Source: Platerodrilus igneus (lineage: Eukaryota; Arthropoda; Insecta; Coleoptera; Lycidae). From it: a DNA stretch of 64,000 bases. The stretch covers positions 11,945,001 through 12,009,000 of the forward strand of contig JARFIW010001739.1 of NCBI GenBank assembly GCA_036346225.1, in the 5' to 3' direction. Each line of letters begins with the position of its first letter. Position 1 is the first letter of the stretch. Shown in pieces: positions 21,391 to 33,502 of this stretch. The notes under the pieces are model-generated. The model was not told the DNA's origin. It did no database searches and saw only the letters and a program-made list of their open reading frames with translations. Both the position numbers and the translations under genes were made by a program.

Positions 21391-23560
21391 GACATAAATG
21401 TATAAGTTTAAGCGAAAAATTTCATTTGCATAATTTTGTTTCCCATTACAGACGCTTTATAAAGCCGTTCTAGTAAAAGAATGTTATCGGGATAGTGCAA
21501 TTACCGCAAAAAGCATTCAGGACTTAAAGTAAAGCAACTTTTTTAAACGACTTTTCGAAATACTGCCGTGGCTAATGAACTACATAAAGAAATCCTTTTC
21601 TCAGTTAAAGAGCAAAGTCAGGAAACATAATAGTTGCAGACAATCGTTTTGAAGAAATAATATTTCTAGGAGCTACACTAAAATGCGCATCAGAAAACAC
21701 GAGCTTCAAATGATTTCATTCCCGCGTTTACTTGATGAAAATAGATGAGAAAATGGGTCAACAAGAAGGTTAATCGCGTAATCCAGGATTTTTACAAACC
21801 GCCTGACGGTTAGCCGACATTCTCTTATCTCTTCCGCTCCAGCAACTTCCAAGAGAGCCCTTCTAGACGGCTTTATCTAACTTATCATCTTCAGTTAAAT
21901 AGTAAGATGTAAAATCGATTTTGATGTCGGGGCTGTTCAACGTTATGTTTGACGAACTGCTTCAGCCCTTTTTCTTTTATACGTAGCAATCATTTACAAC
22001 TTTATTAAGTGCAACTCTAAATTACGCTTGTCTAAAGAATCGGTTTTTAACGGAAAAGTTAGTGTAGGTAGCGTGAGAACGCGAAGGAAAGTCAGAATTA
22101 CGAGCTGCTTATATGCACGTAACAGAGCGATCAATCTCTCTCGCGGTACGTTGTTAGATAGTTTTATTATAATAGTATTATCCCACGTCATTTTAGTACA
22201 GCTAAATTATACTGAATGCACTTGTCAAAATTCTTAAATTCACCCGTTTACGATTATTATCAGGAGCTTGGGGGTAAAATGCAAACTTAGAAAGTATTTC
22301 ATATTAATAAATTGTACTTTAAATAAAATGCTCGTAAATATTACGAATAATAAATTGTTCGTTTACAACTCCCGTCCTGTTTTAAATTTTTATCAAACCT
22401 AGTATATCTAGCTTTATTAATTTTTTTAACTTTGTAAGCGTTATGCGTTTGTGCTGCATTCTTTATGAGCTGAATTTATTACTTACGATAACCCTTAATT
22501 GCATTCATTCTACTTTTATAACATTATTTAATGCTTGTTTCGTTTATTGTTAAAATTCTGAATTACAAGCGATACATTTTAAGTGAATGGTTAGTTCTTT
22601 ATACTTTAGGGCGATAACAGTATTAAGTTTTTCGTAAATTTGAAGCCGTAATATTAAATATCTGTTTCTCTCTATGCAACTCCTGTCATTGCCACAGTGC
22701 ATGTTGTTATGTTGTTACATTCAAAAGAAAATCCGAGAAAAAACGTTTCTTGGATATTTTTTTCAAATATATGACAATAAGTAAGCACGTTTAATGGTAG
22801 TAAATGGGTTTGTAATAATTAATTCAAACTTCTAGTAGCAGTATTAGATGGGGAGCGAAGCTGTACAATATCTAGACTTCCTTTTTGCTAACCCCTATAC
22901 TCGGGCACATCCTCTTTCTTCTGAACAGTGAAGAAAGATCAAATCTACTATGCCCGAATATCTGAAACCAAAACACAATGCCCTAACCTCATGTATCCTT
23001 TACATTCTCCTATACAAGATAATTCCAAGTTTTATAGAAATATTTTAACTGATACTTAAGAATGGCCCATAGATTGCTGTTTACCCAAAAAAAAAATTTT
23101 TTTAAAACTAAATTTTAACCGGATTTTTCAGGATACGTATAAAAATAAAGAGACGACTCACCACATACACTATTTAAAATTTTTTGGATAAAGACTCTGG
23201 TATAATGTTTATGCTGTAAAACGAACCATGGTAAAAATGTATGGTGTGGTTTTCGGTTTAAGAATGCGTTTCTAATGAGGAAAAACGCTTTTCTAAAAAG
23301 GTTGGAAACTCCATGAGAGTAGTTTCAAATCAAAGCTTGACGAATATTATCATCTAGAGGTTTAGAATAAATATAAATTAAAGTAAGTCCTAACTTTTTG
23401 TGTCAACCTTCAGAGCTTCTAACGATTTTTGATTTTTATTTATTTGTATGAGAAATTGTCTTAGACCAGTAGCATTGTTTTTTGATATATGTAGAACTTC
23501 GATTAAACCCTATATATATTGAGCGTTCTTCCAAGTATTTGAACTAGACAATTGATAAAA
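21391..23560. other. No recognisable gene
   Basis: About 2.2 kb of AT-rich sequence without a convincing ORF, repeat array or similarity to other parts of the window. Around 22020-22240 both strands have short open frames of 60-70 codons that overlap each other; neither carries a recognisable motif. Confidence 0.5.
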
Positions 23561-24180
23561 TTTCCGGACTACACAATGAGATAAGACAAATGGTGTCGTC
23601 CAACACGTGAAATCAACGAATAGCAAACAAAGGGGCAAGGCCTATAAATACGATGACAATTGAGCAACGAGTTAGTATACATTTGAAACTGGGCACTCAC
23701 GATACTCAAAAGTACTAAATTATTCACGTAACCACTTAAATAAAAGTAAAGTGAAAATCATTTTTATAAAAATTTAAAATTGTGTAAGCAAGCCGTTCTA
23801 TTATAGACGTAAGTAAATCAGATTTAGTAAAATTATACAATTTCTAAAATAAATAAAACAGGGCTCTGGACACGAGTCTGGAGACTGCTCTGGAAATGAT
23901 CTGAAGATTACCTACTGTTAAATTAATTTAGTAATCACTGACATAGTAAATGTTCTATTACTGTTCTGTTAATTACGGAGATAGAAAACCTTTTATTGAA
24001 TTTACTTCTTGGATTTTGAATAACGATTGGAATAGTATTTTGGTTTTGATGTCGACTTCCAAATTCGACTCTAAACATTCAGACTGGACACGAAAACTCT
24101 TGGGGATGCAGAAAAATTACTGAACCACTCCAGGTTAGATATTTTGATATAATTTATTTCTGTAAACTGTTTAATTCAAT
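23560..24180 (+). other. LTR-like sequence with core-promoter signals
   Basis: A 'ctataaata' box at 23642-23650 is followed by an ATTGAGC/GTTAGTAT start-like stretch, an 'aaataaataaaa' signal at about 23850 and a CTGGACACGAGTCTGG-type motif at about 23866-23881. A related 'actggacacgaaaactctt' occurs near 24085. The order promoter-start-polyA is typical of an LTR. No partner copy is present, so this remains tentative. Confidence 0.3.
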
Positions 24181-24399
24181 AATTTTTCAAATAATGTACA
24201 AGGCAACAAAACCCCGGCTCCTTTGATAAATTTATGAACGGCAATAGGCATCTTGAAACGTTTCAAAAGGCCTCTAAATATAACAAAAGGCTCGTTTTGC
24301 TGGCTTCAATTTCTTAAATCCGGCATATGTAAATATTCTGAAAAAGGGGAAGAATTTAAAAAGGCTGTAAGTATTTAATCATTATATTTACATTTCGAA

Positions 24400-24605
24400 T
24401 GGACCTGCACCTTGCCGAAGTTCTAAATTACTAGAACAGATGAAATGGCTTGCGTGTTTTAATGAGCTAAAGAGCCAAACTACAGGTCCAACCAAAGAAG
24501 TAGGGTCGTTAGTGAGGAACCAGACTAAGACAGGTCCCCGAAAGAGGGCAGCGGCTCTTTCGGTACTTAGATTGGCAGAGACCATAGGGGTCGGTATGGC
24601 AGTCT
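24400..24605 (+). other. Conserved open frame in the RTE 5' leader
   Basis: Frame GPAPCRSSKLLEQMKWLACF..., ending in LRLAETIGVGMAV before a stop at about 24603-24605. The same frame is open in copy B (62100-61885) with only a few amino-acid differences. No ATG is present in this frame inside the element; a different frame has ATG near 24399 but stops after 11 codons. It may be a short ORF1-like peptide, or only a conserved leader. Confidence 0.4.
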
Positions 24606-24692
24606 AAGACACACTACCGCGATGTGGAAGGCAACGGGAAACCACCACATTATCTCCCAAGTACACAGCGAACTTAAATTGTTACAAACATA

Positions 24693-27595
24693 ATGGCATT
24701 CTCTGGGGTAAAAGATTCCGGAGTTAAAATAGACCCACCTTCGGATCTCCGGGAGGGGACTACTTCGGAGGATGCAATCGGAAAGTTAAAAATAAGAGTC
24801 GGGAACATTCTGCAAGTCCGAGCGTGGAATGTTAGAAGTATGAAGCAAGTAGGTAAGCTAGAGAACCTAAAAATCGAAATGAATAGGTTATCACTAGGCA
24901 TAGTGGGGATCAGCGAAGTTCGGTGGCCAGAGGCGGGGGATTTTTGGAGTGGAGACTTCAGGGTAATTCATACAGGAGCAGAGGACGGAAAATTTGGGTG
25001 TAGGGATAGTAATGTGGAAAAAGATAGGATACTGTGTAGAAAATCACTTACAAAAGAACGAAAGAGTACTCATGGTTAGATTAGAATCTAAACCGGTAAA
25101 CACAGTAATAATACAAGTATACATGCCCACCTTTAGCTACAGTGACGAAGAGGTAGAAGCCATCTACGAAGATATCGAAGACATATTAAGATACGTAAAA
25201 GGACATGAAAATTTAATAATTACGGGAGATTTTAATGCCGTGGTAGGTGAGGGTAGGGAAGGAGCGGTAGTAGGTTTATTTGGTTTAGGCACGAGAAACG
25301 ACAGGGGAAATAGGCTGGTAGAATTTTGCAACAAGAACAATTTAATTATCACAAACACATTATTTCAACATCATGCTAGAAGACGATATACGTGGAAGAT
25401 GCCAGGAGATATAGGAAGATATCAAATAGATTACATTCTTGTTAGACAACGGTGTAGGAATCAAGTAAAAGACTGTAGAATCAACCCAGAAGCAGATATA
25501 GATACTGACCACAACATCGTAATTATGAAGGCCGCACTTAAATTTAAAAATCTGGAAAAAAGAAACGGAAAAAGGCACTTGGACTTAGAGAAACTAAAAG
25601 ATAAAGATATTCAAGTAAGATTCGAAAAAAAGTCAAATGAATTGCTGAATGATATCGGGAAAATATCTGAAACTAAGGAAGTAGAAACAGAATGGAATAA
25701 CATTAAATCCAGCCTAGACATGGGGGCCAGAGATATTCTGGTGTATACACAAAAAGCAAATAAGAAACCATGAATAACGAAGGATATCGTGAATTTAATA
25801 GAAGAAAGACGAAAATACAAAAATAAATCAGACGAAACAGGAAAACAGAGTTACAAAGCCATAAAATGGGAAATTATTCAAAAATGCAGAAAAGCTAAAG
25901 AACAATGGATTGATGAAAAGTGCAAAGAGGTACAAAACTAAGATGGAAGTAGGAAAGACAGACAAAGCATACAAATTAATTAGAATGAATTATAAGGATA
26001 TAAAACCGTATAGCAAAAATATTAGGGACGCGGGAGGAAATGTCATTATAGAAATGTAGAGAAAGTGGATAGATGGCAAGAATATATAGGGAATTTATAT
26101 GCAGGAGAGGAACTAACTGCATTAGAACAGGAATCAGACATTGAAAATGCTGACTTGGGATATCCTATACTTCGAGACGAGTTTGAATTAGCATTAAAGA
26201 GTCTGAAAAATGGTAAGGCGCTGGACAAGCAGTAACAGAACGTCTCTTCCAACTTGTAAGCTATATGTATGAGACAGGCGAGATACCCAAAGATTTCAAA
26301 CGTAGCATCATAGTAACTATACCAAAAAAGAAAGGCGCGGATAGATGTGAAAATTTTCGAACAATAAGTTTGACAGCACACGTGTCAAAGACGAATGGAA
26401 AAACGAGCTGAAGAAATACTAGGAGAAGACCAATTTGGGTTTAGGCGAAACAGGGGAACACGGGAGGCTATTTTAGCTTTGAGAGTGATAATAGAGAAAA
26501 CAATAGAAAAAGGGGAAAGCATGTATATAGGGTTTGTAGATTTGGAAAAAGCATTCGACAATGTAAATTGGAAACAAATGTTTGAAATACTCAAAAAGAT
26601 TGGAATGAGTTATAGGGATAGACGAATAGTGCATAGCTTATACAAAGAGCAAACAGCAGTAATAGAATTAGAGCAGGAACGTAGAGAAGTAAACATTAGG
26701 AAAGAGGTGAGACAGGGATGTGCCCTATCCCCATTGATTTTTAACTTGTACATAGAAGAGGCAATGAATACTGTCAAATGCAGGAAGACATTTGGAATTA
26801 CTATGCAGGGACAAAAAATTGATATGCTTAGATTTGCAGATGATATAGCGGTATTAGCGTCTAGCAAGGAAGAGTTAGAAGCTGCTCTTAATGAAATGGA
26901 AACGGTTCTAACAGAGAGATACGGTATGAAAATTAACAAAACTAAAAGTAAAATTCTAGTTTGCAAAGGTGGGGAAAATAAATCAAAAACAAGAATACAA
27001 ATATATAACACGAACTTACAAGAGGTTAAGGATTTCTGCTACCTAGGAAGCCAAATAACGCAAGATGGGAAAAGCACAAAGATATAAAACAAAGATTAGC
27101 ACAAGGTCGTGCTACATTTAACAAGAAAAGCAACTACTGTGCTCAAAGACCACAAACATAGAAACAAGGAAAAGATTGCTTAAAACATATGTGTAGAGCA
27201 CAGCACTGTACGGCTGTGAAGCCTGGACAGTAGGAGAAGCGGACAAGAAAAAGGTAGAAGCTTTTGAAATGTGGTGCTACAGACGTATGATGAAGATATC
27301 ATGGACAGACAAAGTTAAGAACGAAGAGGTACTAAAAATGGTAGGGAAAAAGAAATATGTGGAAAACGGTAAAAATAGGAGAGATAGGATGATAGGCCAC
27401 ATACTACGGCATGAGGGAATAGTGCGGAATATATTAGAAGCAGAGATAGGAAAAAAGAGAAGAAAAGGCAGACCTAGATTAGACTACTGCACACAGATAA
27501 TAAAAGATGTAGGCTGTAGAGGTTTCAGGGAGATGTGTAGGCTAGCCCAGAATAGAAATGAATGGAGGTACGCATCCAACCAATCCCAAGATGGA
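24693..27595 (+). pseudogene. RTE LINE endonuclease-reverse transcriptase (copy A)
   Basis: The protein would nick DNA and copy the element's RNA at the nick. The N-terminal APE-like endonuclease includes AWNVRSM, GISEVRWPEAG (catalytic Glu), GDFNAVVG and DTDHNIV. The RT includes ENFRTISLTAH, GFRRNRGTREA, IGFVDLEKAFD, VRQGCALSPLIFN and FADD (26833-26844). The C-terminal domain has EAWTVGEADKKKVEAFEMWC, SWTDKVKNEEVLKM, then CRLAQNRNEWRYASNQSQDG. Damage: frameshift near 24990, TGA at 25771, frameshift near 25940, deletions near 26220 and 26388 relative to copy B, and a frameshift near 27075. About 960 codons would be expected. Confidence 0.9.
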
Positions 27596-27766
27596 TAAAC
27601 TAATGACGAAAAGATAACTGTGCTTAAACATGATGATTATTATAAGTAACTACAAGAATTGGTTGGGCAATATTCTCGAATAATGTTAAGTGTGTGAAAG
27701 GATTTACTGGAAAACCATTATTTCGGCAAATGTCTAAGTGTTGGGGGATCTTAGTAGCCACAGGTT

Positions 27767-28029
27767 TGTAGTGTTCTCTTGGGGTCTTTAGTAGAGGTGA
27801 TTAAAAACAAAGTCGAAGACCATTTCACATTTAATTTAATTAACGCTTTAAAGTGCAGTACAACCGTTACATCTTAGGATTAGACTTATAATGTCCTTAT
27901 TCTATATTAGTTCTTAACTGCTAACAATAATTATGCAATTATGCTTATTTACTAATTCCAATTACACCTAGCCTAGAGTTCGTTGCACATGTACTTCCTA
28001 TTGATTGTCTTCCTGTACAATTCCGCACT
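27767..28029 (-). repeat. 3' LTR, 5'-truncated
   Basis: It matches 32243-32505 almost base for base, including 'tgtagtgttctcttgggg' at its end. At 28029 the match stops at 'ccgcact' and pol sequence begins. The remaining ~99 bp of the LTR (32506-32604 in the other copy) are missing here. Confidence 0.92.
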
Positions 28030-30700
28030 TTATGTTATTGTATGTTCTATTGATACCCGCGTGACCTCCCGTAGGCAATAAATGAAAATCATTAATGATT
28101 AATCTTTGCGTTTCTGAGTTTTGAATATTAGTGACTTCCCTAATCACACTAATTCGTATGTCATTTTTTTTTAGTATATTGCGGCCGGCTTTACATTTAT
28201 ATAAAAATGACTTCGATTCTTCGTTTTTTATAATAATAAATTCCGTAATTGTAAATTCTCTACGAAGAAATTGCAGGTCTCTCACCGACGCTTCGAAGGC
28301 TGACGCTGATCGAGATCCTTGCTTCAAATAAATTATATTTTTACTCCTATCATAAATTGATACATGCATGAAAACAAAATTATTTCCTTTATTGGATTTA
28401 ATGATTCTGTTAAACTCCTCCTCTGATACAAATCGTAATTCTGTTGCATCCTTCGGATGCTTCAAAAGTTCAACAATGTTGGGGTGCTCAGTCCCATCAT
28501 CCTTTGATGCTTTTGATTCGACTTGAGAGTCGCCAAATTTTCTACTTTGGGCTCTTGTTGTTACATATACTTTTTCGTGAACCGCTCGTTCCATATTCTT
28601 TAAATAATCTGAATCTATAATAATTCTAGATAAAGCATCCGCTGTCACGTTTTCTGTACCCCTAATATACGTTATTGTAAAATCATATTCTTCTAATGTT
28701 AACCTAAATTTTGTTAATCGACTAGATGGATTACTCATACCAAATAAGTATACTAACGGTCTATGATCCGTTAAAATTTGAAATTTTTTGCCAAATAAGT
28801 ATCGTCTAAATTTTTTCACTGCCCATACTATAGCTAATAACTCTTTTTCTATTGTACAATAATTTATTTCGGCTTTGTTAAGTGCTCTACTTGCGTAAGC
28901 TACTGGCTTGTCGTCGCCATTTGACAAAACTGCTCCTAACGCGTAACCTGATGCGTCCGTGCGTAAGATGAACGTACTATTATCTGAAAAATCTGGGTAT
29001 TCTAATATTGGTGGATTTGTTAAAGTTGTTTTTAACAGTTCGAATGCTGCCTGACATTCATTGGTCCGTTGGAAAGTGACACCTTTCCTAGACAATTTGT
29101 TTAACGGTGCTGTTATTTCAGCGAATTTTGGAATAAATTTTCCATAGTAATTGGCAAATGCTACAAACCTTTTAACGTCGTTAGCGTTTAGTGGTGTTGG
29201 ATAATTTTGCACGACTGCAATTTTTTTTGGATCTGGTTGTACCTCTTGTGCCGTTATAACGTGCCCTAAATATAAAATTTCCTTCTTTAAAAATTCACCC
29301 TTTTTTGGATTTAATTTTAAATTGACTTTTCTTAACCTATTGAGTACTTTTACTAAATTTGTATTGTGCTTTTCTAAACTATCTCCGAATACAATAAAAT
29401 CATCCAAATATGTAAAACAATTCTCGTAATTTAATCCTGATAAGGCTACTGTCATCGCTCGTGCAAAAATACTCGGGCTTACTTTTAACCCCATCGGTAA
29501 CCTAGTCATTTGAAATTGCCCTTTGTCTGTACTAAATGCTGTACACGGTCTGGACTGTTCCTGTAATCCTATCTGATAATAACTTTGATATAAATCTAAA
29601 CGTGAAAAATATATCGCACCTCCTAACGAATCTAAAATTGATTCGATACTTGGTAGCGGAAATTTGTCATCTTGCAATTTAGTGTTTAATTGTCTATAAT
29701 CAATAACTACACGCCATTTTTTGTTTCCTAAACTATCCGGTTTTTTCGGTACTATTAGTAGTGGTGAAGACCAAGCACTTTGTGCGGGTTCTATTATCCC
29801 GTCATGCAACATTTTATCTACTTGCTTTCCTATATCATTTTTCTGTGAATATGGTAACCTATATGGTTTAACGTACGTTGCTCTAGCATCTGTTTATAAC
29901 TGAATATGCTGCTCACTAATGTTTGACACGGTTAGTAGGTCATTGTCGACATAAAATACGTCTGCAAACTTAGCAGATATCTTATGAAAGATGGTTTGTT
30001 CTTCGCTATTCAAACCTTCGACGTTAATGTCTTTTAATAATTTATCAGTACGTTCAACTGAGAATTTTGACTCTTCAAATTTAACTATCTTGTAATCTGA
30101 AAGACGTTCGATGGTAGGTTTAAAATTTCGTAACTTAATTTCGGTGTCGTTCGTATTCAATAACTTTACTGGAATAAAATTTTTAACTGGCTTTACAACT
30201 ACGTTTGCTAGAAATACACCTTCGCATAGTTCTTGTGATTTTACTACGCATTCCTCCTTGTACTTTACTGTGAAATATTTGATAACTTCGCATCGTGGTG
30301 GGATTATTGTATATAAATCTTCGTTTGCTAATAATGGAATTGACGTTGATACATTATTACTAACGAAAGTAAATTTTAAATTTTTATAATCGATATTTGA
30401 GTTGTACTTATTAAAAAAATCTGATCCTATTACTCCATTTACGTCTGATTCGAAGTCGTTCATTACAACAAAAGTATGATTAATTGAGATATTCCCTATT
30501 GTAATTTGTAGATTTACTGTTCCAATTGCTTTTGTTTTACCCGACACTCCTTGAATAAAAATTTGCTTATCTGTATCAATATTTACCTTAGTTGTTAAAC
30601 TAGAAATGAAAATAACACTTACTGATGTTCCTGTATCTAAAATTAATTTAATTGTATTGTTATTGTATCCTACTTCTATGAAATTTATACTATTAATATT
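28022..30700 (-). pseudogene. Gypsy pol: protease, reverse transcriptase, RNase H, start of integrase
   Basis: One frame runs from about 30700 to 28022 with a single TAA at 29896-29894. The protease site ILDTGTSVSVIF is at about 30650-30600. The RT carries VIDYRQLN, FSRLDLYQSYYQ, LPMGLKVSP and YLDD (residues 135-138 counted from the Met at 29812). The RNase H carries RTDASGYALGAVL, TIEKELLAIVW, LTDHRPL and ADALSRI. The zinc-binding start of integrase (HLLPTGGHAGINRTYNNIK) is the last recognisable part. The catalytic integrase domain is absent because of the deletion into the 3' LTR. With an intact YLDD and RNase H residues, the copy looks fairly young. Confidence 0.93.
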
Positions 30701-30725
30701 TAAAATGTTGTGAACATTTCCTAAA

Positions 30726-31885
30726 TTATTCCGGAGGGTCTCGAAAAAATGTTTTCGGTTCCCTAGTTTGGTCTGATGTATTTTCTGTGGAGTTTTTCTC
30801 TGACGAGTTGATGTAAAAATTGCGATGGTTTCCCCTATTATAAAACTGATTACCTCTTACAGTTTTACTTACATGTGCATTTCCTCGACCTCTAGTGTTC
30901 ATGAACGTGCATGAATTATTTCCTTGACGTTGATACCTGGTGTGTGAGGTACGTTGACTTCCATTTGTATTATGGTTATGATATTTTACGCGCCTAGTAA
31001 AATGACGACCTTTTCCGTTTGCGTAGTACATTTGCTGAGGTTTATTTGCAATTTCCTCTTCTTTCACGGCTATTATGGCGTCTTTTAATTTATCGTAATT
31101 TCGAGCTTTTATAATTGTTTTTAAATTTTCGTCCCTTATTCCGTTTGTAAATGCGTTTAATGCAATTTTTCGTTAGCGGCTGTCAAAATTTTTAATGACT
31201 GTTCGTTACCCTCTGCTTGAGCTATTGTTAAATTGACCATTAATTCCTCGATCGCTTTACCAAAATTTTCAATTGATTTATTATTTTGTCTGGAGTTATG
31301 TAATTCGGCAGACAATCCTGATGCTGATTTTTTAGTTAAAAGATGATGTTTGATATCGTTCACAAGCGCTTCTACATTCTCATACTTACTGTCTAATCGC
31401 ATTTTAGCATTTTGACTTAACTTAATTTTTATGACAAAATTTACTAACAATCTCTTACCTTCATCATCTAACAAGCTATCATATAGTTCAATTGCGTCGA
31501 CCATTTGCTTGGTGGTATTTTCTGAACCGTCCATGGCTGGAATCATGGAGGCTGCTACTTTTATTTCAAATTTTTCACCCATGCTGTCTTGATTTTTCCT
31601 ACTTAAAATACCTAACTTCCTACTTTTTAAAACTTCAGTAATATCTCCTATACACTTATCTATTATGGCTATGTGCTGCTTAACTTTATCGATAATTTCA
31701 GAAATATCAAATTTTGCGACTTTAATCATATCTCTCTCTAACCTATACTCCTCGAATAACCTATTCAAATAATCAAATTTCCCATTAGTAACATCTAAAT
31801 CGTTTCGTCTTTCTTGACCATCTTTATTTAAATTTTTAATAAAAATCTTAAATTCCTCTAAAATTTGCTTCAAGTGTTCCGTCAT
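30726..31885 (-). pseudogene. Gypsy gag (capsid plus basic tail), frameshifted
   Basis: The ATG at 31885 opens a 242-codon frame with an N-terminal helical region, then VAASMIPAMDGSENTTKQMV and KSASGLSAELHNSRQNNKS and FGKAIEELMVNLTIAQA, all typical of the 17.6/297-like capsid. Near 31175 the frame shifts; the rest (31150-30726) continues NAFTNGIRDENLKTIIKARN and ends in an R/G/N-rich tail (RGRGNAHVSKTVRGNQFYNR). There is no CCHC zinc knuckle; the basic tail probably binds RNA. The gag end overlaps the start of the pol frame. Confidence 0.85.
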
Positions 31886-31935
31886 TAATTTTAACTCGTA
31901 CTTAATTTTTATAGCTTAAAATAAAATAATCCTTA

Positions 31936-32148
31936 CTATACAATCTGCTGGCTTCTACTGACCTCTCTCCTAATCTTCTTGTCCAACATTTTCTTGAACA
32001 TTTTATAAAGTAAGAAAATAACCAACAACGCTAAAATTGTACCCGACGTAATGCCTATTACCTCAGAATTTGAATATCCATTTATCGAACCATTATTAAT
32101 TTCAGTTTGTGCAATAACTACTTCTTCTTTGGAATTGCTGGTGCCCAT
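31936..32148 (-). CDS. Small ORF upstream of gag: myristoylation signal plus membrane segment
   Basis: An intact 70-codon ORF with ATG at 32148, about 95 bp after the 5' LTR and 50 bp before gag. The start MGTSNSKEE fits the N-myristoylation pattern (Gly2, Ser6). Residues about 30-48 (VIGITSGTILALLVIFLLY) form one hydrophobic segment, followed by a strongly basic stretch KMFKKMLDKKIRREV. A lipid-anchored or single-pass membrane protein is predicted. I do not recognise a named family. Its position between leader and gag, and intact frame beside broken gag and pol, suggest a real accessory gene, but a chance ORF cannot be excluded. Confidence 0.55.
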   Translation of the reverse strand: MGTSNSKEEVVIAQTEINNGSINGYSNSEVIGITSGTILALLVIFLLYKMFKKMLDKKIRREVSRSQQIV

Positions 32149-32221
32149 TTCAACTTTCGGTAATATATTATTATAATTTAATCTGTAGAACTAGTAGTAT
32201 TAGCCTGGACTGGCAGAATTA

Positions 32222-32242
32222 GCAGTCCTGGCAGGATCGCCA
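32222..32242 (-). promoter_or_regulatory. Primer-binding site
   Basis: Immediately after the 5' LTR end (..ctaca) the reverse strand reads 'tggcgatcctgccaggac'. A TGG start directly at the LTR edge is where a tRNA primer anneals for minus-strand synthesis. I cannot assign the tRNA with confidence. Confidence 0.7.
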
Positions 32243-32604
32243 TGTAGTGTTCTCTTGGGGTCTTTAGTAGAGGTGATTAGAAACAAAGTCGAAGACCATT
32301 TCACATTTAATTTAATTAACGCTTTAAAGTGCAGTACAACCGTTACATCTTAGGGTTAGACTTATAATGTTCTTATTCTATATTAGTTCTTAACTGCTAA
32401 CAATAATTATGCAATTATGCTTACTTAATAATTCCAATTACACCTAGCCTAGAGTTCGTTGCACATATACTTCCTATTGATTGTCTTCCTGTACAATTCC
32501 GCACTTTGCACTTCCTATAATAAGTCACTCACCTTTTAAAGGCATAAAACTTAATTCAATATAATAACTATAAATTATTAGGATATTCGGCTATTACACC
32601 ATCA
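32243..32604 (-). repeat. 5' LTR (362 bp)
   Basis: In element orientation it starts TGATGGTGTAATAGCC at 32604 and ends ..GAACACTACA at 32243. It is followed by the primer-binding site. The inner 263 bp are matched at 27767-28029. Confidence 0.92.
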
Positions 32605-33502
32605 CAGGTTGCTTAACCTCCTTCACTGAATCTCGGTAAAATAGGGTATAAAATTAGAAAACAATAGAAAGGGAACGAGCTGAATACACATGCTGTGTGA
32701 GAATTTCAGGGAACTATGTAGGCTAGCTCAGAATAAAAATAAGTGCAGGTACGTGTCCAACCAGTTTTGAGACGGAAAACCTAATGACGAAAAAGTAAGC
32801 GCAGATAAATCTGACGATTAGTATAAACAACTAGTTGTTGGTTGCGAAATACCTGCAACTAATGTTGACTGTGCGAGAAGATAAATTGGAAAAAATATTA
32901 AATCGCCAAATGGTTAAGTGTTGGGGGAACTTGGCAGCCACAGGCTGCTTACCTCCCTTCACAACCATTGGTCGGAGAAATAGGGCATATAACTGTAAAA
33001 CAATAGAAAGTGATGGAACTGCATCTAACAAGAAAGAACAGCGCCTATGAGGAAAGACAACAAACATAAAATAAGAAGAAAATTGTTGAAAGCATATGTG
33101 TGGAGCACAGCACAGTATGCTTATGAAATACGGGCAGTCTGAAACACAGACAGAAAAACGGTAGCAGCCTTTTGAAATGCTGTGCTTCAGATGTATGAGG
33201 ACGAAAGCATGGACAGACAAAGATAATAACAAATAAGTTACAGAAATAGTAGGGGAACAAGGATATCTGATGAAAAAGAGAAATAGTAGGGCGGAATACG
33301 TTCTAAGGCATTTTTGGGGAATAGTATGTGATATATTTCAAGCAGAGATAGGAAAAAAGAGGTAGATGTAGACCTAGATCAGACAGTTATAGATGCAAAC
33401 TGTGCATTTTTCAGGGAAATCTGTAGGTTAGTTCAGAATAGGGAACAATGATGGTACGCGTCTAACCAGTTCTAGGTCTGAAGACCTAATGATGATGATG
33501 AT
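32605..33502 (+). mobile_element. RTE LINE copy A, distal 3' part: repeated 3' units and (GAT)n tail
   Basis: Removing the Gypsy insertion, the 3' UTR continues at 32605 (caggttgcttaacctcc...). At about 32690-32790 a C-terminal piece recurs (CRLAQN, then YVSNQF), followed by a second copy of the 3' UTR (to about 33010). From 33020 to 33502 a further C-terminal piece (KTTNI..., TDK, CRLVQN) ends in 'gacctaatgatgatgatgat'. The C-terminal coding segment therefore occurs three times, only the first in frame with the RT. Confidence 0.75.

Larger units (their letters stand above)
24390..27766 (+). mobile_element. RTE-type LINE copy A, body and proximal 3' UTR
   Basis: The element begins near 24390 with the same 5' end as copy B (catttcgaatggacctgcac), followed by a ~300-bp leader containing 'gatgtggaaggcaacgggaa'. 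One long reading region (24693-27595) encodes endonuclease, reverse transcriptase and a C-terminal domain. The 3' UTR begins at 27596 and is cut at 27766 by a Gypsy insertion; it resumes at 32605. The single ORF with APE-like endonuclease and the C-terminal CYRRM block place it in the RTE (BovB-like) clade. Confidence 0.9.
27767..32604 (-). mobile_element. Gypsy LTR retrotransposon (17.6/297-like), inserted in LINE A
   Basis: The element is 4838 bp on the minus strand. The full 5' LTR (32243-32604) and the shortened 3' LTR (27767-28029) match closely. Ends are TG...CA in element orientation. A 6-bp duplication 'caggtt' flanks it (27761-27766 and 32605-32610), exactly rejoining the LINE A 3' UTR. 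Gene order from the 5' LTR: small membrane ORF, gag, protease-RT-RNase H. The integrase core and the first ~100 bp of the 3' LTR have been removed by one deletion. There is no env. Confidence 0.93.

Noticed and set aside
22028..22237. Overlapping 65-69-codon frames on both strands
   Set aside because: No motif on either strand and no support from neighbours.
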